Positions 12,241-23,452 of a DNA stretch of 64,000 bases are shown here, piece after piece (position 1 is the stretch's first letter; the number at the start of each line of letters is the position of its first letter). Made by a program: the position numbers and the translations under genes. Under the pieces are notes generated by a model, which saw only the letters and a program-made list of their open reading frames with translations, was not told the DNA's origin and ran no database searches. The DNA lies in NCBI RefSeq assembly GCF_000512585.2, contig NC_089242.1, positions 2,542,001-2,606,000 on the forward strand, given 5' to 3'. Source of the stretch: Kwoniella bestiolae CBS 10118. Its lineage: Eukaryota; Basidiomycota; Tremellomycetes; Tremellales; Cryptococcaceae.

Positions 12241-15200
12241 ATGTCGCAAAGAACATCAACATCAGCATCAGCATCCTCATCCTCATCCTCATCACACCAC
12301 CATCATACTATGGCAGCAACCAGTACCACCATACCGTTAAAGATGCCTGCACCGGCTGCAGCTGCCAGTGGATCTGGATCTGGATCTGGGACTAGAAGAG
12401 TAGGCAAGGAGAACACGCGATCATCAAGAAGGAGATTGGGGAGTACGGGTCCGCCGGTCATTCTTGGTGGTGGGGTTGGAGCTATTGGGAAAGCTACTGA
12501 GCTGGGTGTCCAGAATGTGAGTGCATGCGATTTATTCATACCGCTTTTGGTCATATGACCGACGAGAGAGGTATAAAGGAAGTGGATGAAAGGTTGTATG
12601 AGGGTGTGTACATCAACACGGATACTCTGGTGTAAGGAGAGCAAGGTTATTAAGTTGGATATGAATACCAGTGTTATCAGTCAAGAATGAGGATAATGAG
12701 CGGGATACGTCGGAACTAACATTTTGATGTGGTTATAGCTTGACCCATACACGACACTGTACAACAAGCCTGCGATCCAACAACAACAACAGCAGCAGCA
12801 GAAGCAGCAGATCCGCTCAGTATCACCTGCACCTCATAGACCATTATATTATCCTAATTCAGCTGCCTACCCTTCACCCAAATCACCGTTGTTCTCCAGC
12901 CCAACATCGACTTTACAATCGTCCAGTGGTGGATCAACGGAGAAAAGTGTTAGCGGGAGTGGTAGTGGATCCAGTCATAGTAATAGGAGCAGGTCTCCCG
13001 GGCCCAACTCCCATTCGACTGTCGCTCCTGCAAGCGCATCAACAAATTCACTCTCAACCACAGCATCGACATCTTCAAGAACTCTGAAGACTCCTCATTC
13101 GAACAAGACGGAACATAATCCCATCATAGCTTCCTCTTCCAGTATCATGGATTCATCCTCTCCGTCACCTTCTGTACCGATAGCTGTTCAACGAGCAAAA
13201 TCATTCCAGCATCAATCACCTACACCCAATAGGACACAGGTCCCGGCTATGGCTCAAGGTCCGTTACCTCCTACGCCACTTATGACCGATATCAATAATC
13301 TCAGAGGATCCACCAAACCACTCAACATTCCTCCCAATCGAGGTAAAACACCACCACCTTTGGAGGTCAAGGAGAATCGACTCAGTCAAAATTGGGTGCA
13401 TATCGATAACACCGATACTGACATGGGATTGAGAGGAACATCAATCGACGAGACACCAGTCGTTCCTGCCAGAAACAAAACTAGGTTGCCTACTGCTAAG
13501 ATGGTACCGGTCAAGAAGATGAGTAGTGATATTGCACCAAGCGAAGATAGACCACCTTTGGAAAGGAATCAGACCGCACCGCCTCTCTCACCTACTCCAC
13601 TACCTCAAAAAGGAGGCAGAAAATCATTAGACCAGCTGCGATCTGTCAGTCCCTCACCTGCATCCAGACAGGCGTCTCTCAGTACACCACCTTCGTCCCT
13701 TCTGGATAACGCTCCACCCAGCTTATCGAGTTCCTCATGGAAGAAAGCTGAGAAGCCACCAATGTTCAGCAGAAGATCTGAAGATTTACTGAGGACATCA
13801 ACCGAGACTGCCCCAACGAAGAAAGAGATTAGAGCTATGCAACAGCGGACTTTGGGTGTGGCGAGCACTGCCACTCTCAGTCCACCGGTGGATATGGACA
13901 AGAAACCTTCTGGGATATCACTGAAGAAGAGTTCTGGTGCGTTGAAAGCGCTGTTTCATCGAAAGGACAGTGGGAAAGGCAAAGAGAAGGAAAGAAGCGA
14001 GACTCCACCTGTGCGAAGACGTCCATCGGGTGACGAGCTAAGAAGACCATCGACAGACGAACTTCGACGACCGTCCATGGGTTCTCGACCTACCCCTTCA
14101 CCTGTCCAACATCGTGATTCCCCTGAATCCCAGACCAGAGCTTCCTTCTCAGCTGATCGAACAATGTATCCCGCTCCTCCACCAATGTTACGTGCTGCTT
14201 CGACGGGTACTTCGCCTTTGCTGAATGTCGCTGGTCCATCCAAACCACGAAGCCTTGCTCGTGATGCCCCTGCACCACCTCAGACCGTCTCACCTGTCTC
14301 AGCTCCCTCTGAGCAGTCCCCCGAAACTCCTTCATCCGAGATAATCCCTTCATCGTCATTGCCTTATCTCAGTGCTATGGCCAATAGGGTATCTCTCGCT
14401 CCTCCAGCTGATATCACCCCTGTGGCCAAAATTGAGGATCTGACATCGAAGACGAGATCACCCGAATTTTCAGATTCGACGACCAGAGCATCTAGTTCTA
14501 CGCCTATCGAGATATCACCAATCAAGCACTCCAAATCCCTTCATCTACTTTCGTTGCCTGATCTCGACCTAGACTTTGACTTTGGATTTGAGAAATTTGC
14601 GGGCCATCCTAATCTTGCTGGATCTCCTACGACACCTCGACGATCCCCTAGAAATCCTCGTAGTCCGTATAGAGGCTCAAAAGCGAAAGCTTCGCCAAAA
14701 GCCTCGCCAGCTAGATCATATTCGACAAGATCTCCTCGAGCAACCCCTCTTCCACCAAAGCTACAGCGCACAGCTTCCGAACGGAGAAGGTCTCAAAGCT
14801 TCGATGGACCAGCAGGCAGCATACCCGTGCTGGAGGATTTTTGGAAATCATCCTCGGATATGGGTGGTTCTTCTCAACCAAGTTATATCACACCTTCGGT
14901 GGCAAAGTTCTTCGCTTCTGCTTCGTCATCTTCCGCGCCTATGCTCAGCCAAGGTTCACTCTCACCTGATAAGCCCCTGCCTCATGCACCTGCAAATGAA
15001 TCCGAACCCGAATTGAGTCATAGTCGCTCGAGGTCGAGATCCAACTCTTCCAGAATATCGTCCTCCGATCATGTCAGAACACCGTCAAACGCTTCTTCGA
15101 CGAATGAGACGCCTTCACCTTCACCACCTCATACACCGCCTGAAAGGAATTTGGACGGATTGGGATTCGGTGATATTTCGCCCGAGGGAACGGTCATCGC

Positions 15201-18200
15201 TGAAACGCCAGCTGCTCCTGTATCAGTCGAGATCAAAGAGGAACCAGTAGAAGAGAAGAAAGCGGCTCCACCAGCACTCAGCATCGCACCTGATATTCCA
15301 TTACCTCCTGCGCCACAATCTGCCTTGGCTTCACCAGCAATGATCACATCTCCCAGCCCTCAACCGGAAGAGAAGAATGAATTGCAGAAACCTCGAGAGA
15401 GATCGAAATCATTGATGAGCAGAAGTCAAGTCATCAACCCCGATCCACAGTTCACCATCCGAGCTTTGGCCAAAGAAGTTGAAAGATTACTTTATTCGTT
15501 CAGATACCCGTCTACGGGTGTCACCTCTGCGGATCGAGCTACAATGTTGCGAAACGATCTGTTGAACTTGATGCTTGAAATCGACAAGCGAGCATATGAT
15601 CAATCGGAGGAACAGGCTTATACGATCCTTCGAGCGGCATGCTTCGATTGGGCCGATGCGCTCTTGTTTGAGTTGAGGGTCGAACAGCCTGCTAATGAGC
15701 GAGGAGCATGTCTGGAAGGTCTAGCTGCTGTGGTTGAGAGGTGAGCTGCTCGTCTACAGTAATGGCCATATTAGCTGACACTCTGTTCAGTGCATGTCTT
15801 TCCGAACAAGCTTTGAAAAATTGCCCGGCTCATCAAACCAGATTCACTCAGATGATGATCAAATGTATGACATTCGTCATGAGCAAGTTGGGTGCGAAAG
15901 GTGTTTTCCACAATACCTTGCTTTTCAGTGGAAGGTTCCTTGCTTTTGCTTTCTTCAGAGTACCTCATGTGGGTGAACAACTGGTTACGGTACTTCAACC
16001 TCCGAAGGGGGCTTTGATGAGGTTCACCAAGAATATTATGATGGGTGTTCCTGCTTGGTGAGTGATACTTCCCGCTGAACTTTGTCCAAATGCACTCCTT
16101 TCTAACGATTATCTGATTCCCAGCCCCGTCAAGCCTGAATATCCTGAACATCTCCTTCCTCTTTGTTTCGACAACTCTAGAGCCTATACTGCCCGATTAG
16201 CAGCTCTGGCACCTGAGTTCCCCACCGAAGAGGAACGGGACGCTTTCCTATTCCAACCTGGAAACTGGCTTCGACGATGGCAATCGGACGATTCCGAACT
16301 ATTTCCAGCGTTCTACAGAGCGTATCATCGACAACTTGCTATCTACCTTGGACCAATCGTACAATATTATGAAGCCCTCAATCGACCTGTCCCAGCATCC
16401 GAATTGATGCGAGCACCCGGGTATGCCCACCTGGCTACCATCTTCGCTAAGAAATGTCATTCCTATATCCTCGGGTCGGTCAACGCTGTCACCACTTCAT
16501 CTTCTTCTACGAACTTTGAAGCTACCGAAACTGCCGGATTTAGAGGAAGTCAAAAACCGCCTGTCTTGGAAACTGCCAACCGAAGATTGGTGGAAACCAT
16601 TTCTACATTCGCGAACCTCAGAGTTATGATACCTGACTTTCAAAATGGTCAAAGTAGGATGATGGAATGTGATGGTACGCAATTATGGACGGATATCATC
16701 GATGTGTGGACCAAGAACTTGATTTCGAAGACTTCTTTGTACGCTCCCAAAGGCGTTTTCTCACTTTTTGATCTGTTAGATGGGATTGTTGATCCGCCTT
16801 TCGAAACTACTACTTCTGGTATTGGGTTTGGCACCAACCCTGGAGCCGCGGTCGATATCCAACAACAACAACCTATCTACTCGTTGTTGGATATACCTCA
16901 TTTGATCTATGTCGTCAGGCTTATTTTGACAGAGGGCGAGCATGCTTTAACACTTGTCAAAGCTATTGCATTCGTCTTTACGCATTGGGAGGTGTTGACT
17001 GCTAGACCTGAAGATAGGAAGGAGCTTTGTTTGGGGTTGTTATTGCAGAAGGAGCTGTTCGAGAGACTGTTGTTGTTCTGGTCTCAATCTGTTAGAAGTT
17101 ATATCCTGAGGCTTGTGGTATGTCATTCTAGCTGCTGACTCACGGACAGGGGATAATGGCTGATATTTGAATCGTAGGTCTTCCGACTAGGTCATATTCA
17201 CACGAAGAAAGAAGATGGGTCGGGTCACTTGTTAGAAATTGAATCTGTCAAACTACTTCAGACTCGACTTGATCTAATCAAACGAAGACATGACGAACTT
17301 GAACCTAAACTTTATGGGTTGGATGAGGAAACAAAGGAAGAACAGGTCGTACCTACTACGCCTGTATCGGAATATGGATTCAACGGGATCCCCAGAAGTA
17401 AATCTACGATTACGATGGTTGCTGAGTCCCCCAAATATACCGCTCCTGTCAACAAGGCTGAGAAGTTGTTGGGGTTGGGATTGGGCATCGATGGTCAGTC
17501 TGAATCTAATGCCAGAAATCAAATCAGCCAAGAGGGTAGGATTGAGAATGATGTGCCTGGTGGATCGGGATCATCAGGTAAGATTGGAAAGGCTACGAAC
17601 TGGTTGAAGAAGTCATTTGGAAATAAGAAGAAACGAAAGGATTCATCTTCGAGTTCTCCTTCCAATTCGGCCTCACCGGTGATGGGTGATGATTCACCGT
17701 CGCCTTCTTCCTCGCCCAACATGGGACTCACCCCGTCTTCAAAACCTTCACCTAGGATACCTGAGATTCACACCAAACCACCCTCTGCACCCTCTTCACC
17801 CGAACTTTCACCCACCGTCCCCACCGGAAGAAAGGCCAAACCACCTACTATCTTGACTGGGTCACCAGCACTCGGAGGAGGAAATGGACCCAAATCGCCC
17901 AACACATTTTCATTCGAATTTGAATTACCCACTACCTCCCCTCGATCAGATACGTTCGATCCTACTCCCCAACCCCAACCTCCGTCGCCCTCACGAAGAA
18001 CCTCGCAACCACCCCCACCCCCTCCCTCCAGTCCTGGTCGACAAGGTCCGCCAGCTTCACCACATATGTCTAAATCATTTAGTAAAAGGTCGAGCCTTCT
18101 GCCACCGAAAACTGCTAGTGCGCTTGAGGGATTGATCATAGAGGAGGATAAGGAGAAATTGCGATCGATAGATTCGCATTCCTCTAGTAAGAGGGAGAAG

Positions 18201-18529
18201 GAGGATGATAAAGGGTATGATAAGAGGTTGCATGCTTATGCTATTAGGATGTTGGCTGAGTTGGAGGATGCTCAGAAGGAGGTTAGTGCTTTACTTTTTC
18301 TTCGTGACTTTCTCTCTGTTTCAAATAATACATGTGAAAGAATCATTGTTCCCTTTGACACTTCATTTGCCTTTTGTGTGATGTTTGTGCTTGTGATGGC
18401 TGAGAATGAAGCTGACATCTTTTTGCTTTGTAGTACGACGAATGGTGGTCTGATGGAGGGGTTGGAAAGATGGATGGCGCTCCGCCTAGGTTGACGGTAG
18501 CGTGGCCGTTCCATGATGGAGAGGATTAG
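12241..18529 (+). CDS. large disordered protein with DUF1765-like conserved core
   Basis: Six exons (12241-12516, 12739-15740, 15791-16057, 16124-17117, 17178-18281, 18434-18529) sum to 5739 bases, 1912 residues. Residues 1 to about 1000 are Ser/Pro/Thr-rich and low-complexity with poly-Gln and many SP/TP and RSxS sites. The conserved part begins near residue 1005 (RLLYSFRYPSTGVTSADRAT) and runs through FDWADALLFELRVEQPANERG, SKLGAKGVFHNTLLFSGRFL, NWLRRWQSDDSELFPAFYRAY and LWTDIIDVWTKNLISK to about 1540. This pattern fits the fungal DUF1765 family as I remember it; function is unknown. A second disordered stretch precedes a short acidic, Trp-rich C-terminal tail (YDEWWSDGGVGKM). The many phosphorylation-type sites suggest a regulated scaffold, but that is inference. 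Confidence 0.8.
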
Positions 18530-18848
18530 GTGTAACATACGGTTAGGAATATACACGAGAGATGCTTTCTTTGGTTCATGAGAGGAGAGAGTGCGAGGGA
18601 TGATCTTGATGATTAGTAAGACACGAGGGGAAACATAATTAAGATACTACAGTGCAAGTTTGATATCTTGATAGTTGGTATCTTTATATATATATTATTT
18701 ATATTGTGGGATTTGACTTATATGATGCATGTAATTTGGTATGATATGTGCGGGGTATACAATACGGTGTGTGGAGTGTTTGATGTGATGGAGGATATAA
18801 CACTGTTTACGAGATGGTACAAGGGTGATGAAAAGGAGACAAATGCGT
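18530..18848. other. spacer between convergent genes
   Basis: AT-rich 3' region shared by the DUF1765-like gene (plus) and MED22 (minus), including a short TATATATAT run near 18687. No gene seen. Confidence 0.4.
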
Positions 18849-19782
18849 TTACGAGACTTCCTCAAAGTCATCTTCCTCGTCATCTTCGTTATTCCTGTCT
18901 ACTTCCATTGAGTCGGTATTTGAATCTGCGTTAATACTCGGTTGTTGACTCTGTACATTGGTAGGTTGGTCTTCAATTAATGGTTGCTGATGCCCTAGAT
19001 CACTCTGCGCTTGATCTTGTTGAGGTAATCGTTCTGACTGAGTGGTATCTGGTATAGTACCCACTTGACTTTGAGGTATGGACTCAGACAGTCCCATCTG
19101 CACATCTTGACCACTCGAAATCTCCTCCTCCATCCCTTGCGCCTTTTCGCCCTTCTCCCCTTCCTCCTCCTCGCTCCCCTCCAAACCCAACATCCCCCCA
19201 AACTCCCTCCCCACCTCACCCCTCTTGCGCTGTATATCCCTCCTAATTAGATCCATCTCATGATCCCTCCGCTGAGCTATACCCTGCTCGTCTCCCAGGA
19301 CTAAGAGGAGCTTGAGCTCGTGCGCTATATCTCGGATGTTCTGTGCTGAGCGAATTAACGAGGAGGTCCGCAGGGGCAGGTGGAGGGGGAGGGTTGAGGA
19401 TGTTAGAGGGGAGGGGGAGGTGCCGATCTACGCTCAAGAAGTCAGCTGAGAGATCTGATCAAGTCATGGTACATGCCAGAATCAAGAAGCTACGCTGCAG
19501 TAGTATATCGTCACAACTCACATCAGCCAGCTCAATCAGATCCTTCAACCCATCCACCACACCTTTGATCTCCCTATCTATCCGTTCATTCCACCTCTCA
19601 TGCTCTGCATCCAGGCCCCTCTGGAACCTCTCTTCTGTAGTTAGTTGACTCGATTCCTCGTTGAAATTGCTTTGGGTCTGGGTCTGGGAGATGTGTCGTC
19701 TTCGACCTAATGTCGCGGAGGGGAGGGAAGTGGGGAGTAGGGAGTCGGTTTTGAATGGTTGGGATTGGGGGGTCGATGACAT
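18849..19782 (-). CDS. MED22: Mediator head subunit 22 (MED22/Srb6)
   Basis: Two exons (19782-19522, 19427-18849) in phase 0 give 279 residues. MED22 is a helical subunit of the Mediator head module, pairing with MED11 to link activators and RNA polymerase II. The family core spans the intron: LDAEHERWNERIDREIKGVV, DGLKDLIELAD, then LIRSAQNIRDIAHELKLLLVLGDE, matching the MED22 pattern of a helix, a short linker, and a final LMKLVSDLKQFLILND-like helix. The first 45 residues and the last 120 are extra. The C-terminal tail is Gln-rich and then strongly acidic, ending DDEEDDFEEVS, which is longer than in animal MED22. It shares a 341-base divergent promoter with the RAD51D-like gene. Confidence 0.8.
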
Positions 19783-20123
19783 GGTGGTATCTTGTGGGAG
19801 AGGTGAGGATGGGATGAGGGAGGTGACTTTTCAAATGACTGCACGGGATGTGATTTGGTTCGTGGTTGATAGCGGATGTGAGAGAGATAGGAGTTTGAAT
19901 GATGTTTGTGAGTTGGATTTCGTACGAGTTGAAGTCGCGCACGGACAATAGATGGTCAGAGTGGAGGATGACCACTTTGGATACTTGGAATTGACTTTTT
20001 CGATTCTTCCTTCTCTTCCTCGTCTTCTCTTTTTCGCTCGTATCCTTCATCATTACAATATCACTCTGACAAATGATCAGCCAGTAACAACAGAGCGACT
20101 ATAGACAAGGTTGAAATCTCAGA
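19783..20123. promoter_or_regulatory. divergent promoter between MED22 and the RAD51D-like gene
   Basis: 341-base region between two opposite start codons. No TATA box of standard form was found. The tract TTTTTCGATTCTTCCTTCTC near 19997 is a pyrimidine-rich element on the plus strand. Confidence 0.4.
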
Positions 20124-22102
20124 ATGCTTCTCAAGCGATTGGTCGACTCGTTGCCTGCCGAGTTGGCTACACTCGTACCGGAGTTGGGTGAGTGGTGTTC
20201 CCTTGAGAGAGACTTAGCTCATACGTGGTGTTCAATCGATGTGTCTGCATTTCACACTAGAGTGGATTCATGACAGGATGCACTGTATCTTGCATGTTAC
20301 GAGCATAGCTGACCTCGTTTTTCCGTAGACTCTGCAGGAATAAAAACCACCGAATCACTCATATTCTCTTCTCCTTCCACTGTCCTCCGCCTTGTTCCTA
20401 TATTATCGACCATCCAGCTCGACTGCCTCGTATCGATCTGCGTGAGACTAACCGCTCCAGAAGGCATATCAGCAGATGAAGTAGAGGAAGTAGATGGAGG
20501 GTGGAAGGGATTTGGGATTGATATTTTGGATGATATGTTTGGAAAGTGGGATGGAATAGGGGTGATTGAATTGGCTGGACCGAGGAAAGTTGGGAAGTCT
20601 GTGAGTACAGCTTGTTCAATCTAAATTCCAGCCTTAGAGAGTGCCTATCATGTGAGATAGGAGCTAAGCTTATGATGCGAACGAATAGCTACTTGCCCTT
20701 CACGCTTCGCTCCGGATCCTCGCCTCGGACCCAGAAGCGATATGTACCTGGATAGATACGGAGGGATCGTTCTCGCCCGAAAGAGCCAACATGATATTGG
20801 AGGAGTGGCATGTCGATGTGAGCTTGATCCTCTGTTCAGCTGCTTGGTTGTGAAATAATAGCACATGGAACCCAGCTGATCATGTTAAGAACGTAGGAAC
20901 CAAATTTGATATTGGAGAGGATAGTAGTGATAAATGCTTTCAAGCTGGAAGATATGTTTGAAGCTATATCGCAGATCAGGAATGTAAGGCCTGAGTTGCG
21001 AATTAGAATCGATAGAACGCAGCTGATAATGCTTGACAGCCGAACGATGACCTGGATCAACGAGAAACGAAAGTACTGGTGGTAGATACGATATTTACCC
21101 ATTTCAAGGATCTCTTGTCCGCTACTTCTGCACAAGGTTAGCTTCCCCGTTTCCTCCGTTCAGAATGAGATCGAGCTGATTGTGCAACCATAACATCAGG
21201 CCACGCCGACTTGATCACTCTGATGGAGGAGATCGCTGAGATCACCTATTCTAAAGGCATGGTGTCGTTTGTGAGTATATGATATCGCTCATCATGCCTG
21301 TTCAGACCTCTCTGCGTCAATTTCTCACCTCCTCACCCCAAAATTCCCCTTGTTCTGAATCTGTTACTTCTCCCTCTCTCGTCTCACTTTTTACCATGAG
21401 TCCTCGTCTCCGGCTTGATCTTTCGCGCCTCTCGCCTTTTAAAGTCTCCGCTTCTATCTTCCTCCCTTTCGCCCCTATCCTCCCCTCATCTGACCCCAAC
21501 TCCTCGCGTCCTTCCTCCCTGTAAAGCAATCGTCCCTGATATCAATCGGCTTTCAACATAGATAATCAACTCCACCGCATCCTCTCATCCTACAAACCCC
21601 CAATCATCATTCAACAAGATGGACATCAAACCCGCTCTAGGAGTATCTTTCACCTTCACAACCGATATCACTTTACTCATCCAAGAAACCGGAAGGATCT
21701 TTGGTCTGACCGATGCGGAAGAGAAGGAGAGAATAAGGAATAAACCCGGTTTGAGAGGGTTGGTGGAAGTTATTAGAAGTAGAATTTGCGTGAGTCCGCT
21801 GGCTCATACGAATTCATTTTCGAACATCAGCTGACTTGGTACGTGCAGCATACTGGTAATTGGACTGTCTTTGAAACGGTGAGCAACCCCCGTACATCCT
21901 AATGATACCCATCCTATATACATGATGGAAGGGTGTTGCGAATCTATACTGATTTCTCTTGATGAAACAGGACGGTGTGAAGCTATTTGACATCGTTCCA
22001 CCTCATGAAATTGACGAGAAGACAACACGGATCTCAGCAGGTCTACCTACTGGACCATATCGACCTAAGATTGGTAGTCTTGCTCAGACTCTTATCCCAT
22101 GA
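20124..22102 (+). CDS. RAD51D: RAD51 paralog, RAD51D-like
   Basis: Nine exons sum to 1110 bases, 369 residues. RecA-fold ATPase of the RAD51 paralogs, which assist RAD51 filaments in homologous recombination. The N-terminal ~70 residues fit the helical linker domain (SAGIKTTESLIFSSPSTVLR). Walker A reads GPRKVGKS, split by an intron after GKS. An acidic loop WIDTEGSFSPERA follows, then RIVVINAFKLEDMFEAISQI, Walker B at KVLVVDTIF, and KPALGVSFTFTTDITLLIQE. The KPALG..F/W.F signature and the VVNAF/VVHAF stretch match RAD51D better than RAD51B, RAD51C or XRCC3 from memory. One exon (21849-21878) is only 30 bases. Assignment to the RAD51 family is firm; the D subgroup is likely but not proven. 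Confidence 0.82.
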
Positions 22103-23452
22103 GCGTCTAAGCAGAGTGCCACTATCTATCCCCATTAACCCTTTAAACCGGTAACGCATATACCGAGGAGTCCATTATCAGTTGATCGTCCGTGGGGTCT
22201 CCACATTACGTTATTCAGTTGTATAGTAGTAAAGGTGTCTTTATCAGTCTATGTGTGTTGTGTGTATTTATCAATGTATAGAATGGAATGCTCATTCCGA
22301 TTTACGAGGACCGATCCAGTAGATGCCCTCTGCTAATGCATAATACTATTGTAGGGATATGTAGATGTACGAAGAATGATGACTACGAGTACGCAAGATC
22401 TGATGATGGTTGAATGGTTGACATGGTCTGAATGGGTAAAAACGTTATCTTTGGTTGATTAGAGGTGATTAGTGGATTTGCACCCTGAATATACAAATAT
22501 TCAAATATTCAATTACAACCGACCAGTCCACCATTCCCACCATCCACCATCACTTTGCTATCTATCCATCTATCCATCTACATCCTTTCTTCTTCCTCTC
22601 CTCCTCTTTCTTCCTTAATATAAGATTCTCATCCATCTTCCCGAGAGTATGTGAGAGATCACCCGTACACCATAGACTATCACCAGCGCATACACATCTC
22701 GACCTCCCCTACGTCAAACACAGTACCCAATTCCCGCTTTAACCCAAAAGCGATACAACCTTACTCTAGGTGAGACCTGCTTTCCCGCTTATCCAGTGTG
22801 AGTGTGTTTCACCTCCCCCTCCTAGCCCAACGAGTGGTCAAGTTTTCTCTTCCGTCCCTTCAGCTAGTCGACCTCTCCTTCTGATGTACGAGTTTCAAGC
22901 TCACTTCACTTGTCCACAGACTGGAATCGTTATACAACACACATCACAGCGGATCACTCATCACTCAATCTCGGTCATTGGTCATTTGCCGCTCGTCGTA
23001 CGGTACACACATTACATACTATTATTCAAACGAGGTGAGTACGTTTATCATCTTTCATCCTCCTCCTGTCGGTCATCTACGTTTGCTCCCTTCTAGATGC
23101 TCATTATCTACATATACTGATAAGTCCATTTGTCAGATCCACATTCCCCTTTACCAAGGTGTAAGAGGTAGCGGGCCGGATAAGACCGAGGAGGGTGAAT
23201 AATCGTTACTCAGAGAGATAGTATACAAGGTTCGTCTGCGGATTGGAAGAAACAACATCGTGAGTACTCATCTACTTCATATCCATACCTGGTGAAGCTA
23301 GTCTATTCAGCGAAACCCTTCCCAGATATGCAACCCTCCTTCTCTCCCTTGTTTCCCATTCGCAGTCCCTCAGCGGCTCACGACCTCCCTTGTACACGTA
23401 AACTTCCGGAATCACCTACTCACTTACCCTTCTTTACCTCACCAGCTCTACC
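22103..23452. other. intergenic region and probable long spliced 5' leader
   Basis: 22103-22560 is AT-rich 3' region. A CT-rich tract (about 22555-22618, repeats of CTATCCAT) looks like a promoter element. From about 22760 to 23452 several donor-like GTGAGT/GTGAGA sites (22768, 23034, 23260) and pyrimidine-rich stretches suggest one or more 5'-UTR introns before the ATG at 23453. Short upstream ORFs occur but none looks conserved. Confidence 0.4.

Noticed and set aside
22770..23202. Open frames before the WMDI-motif gene
   Set aside because: Overlap several donor-like sites; more likely spliced 5' leader than protein.
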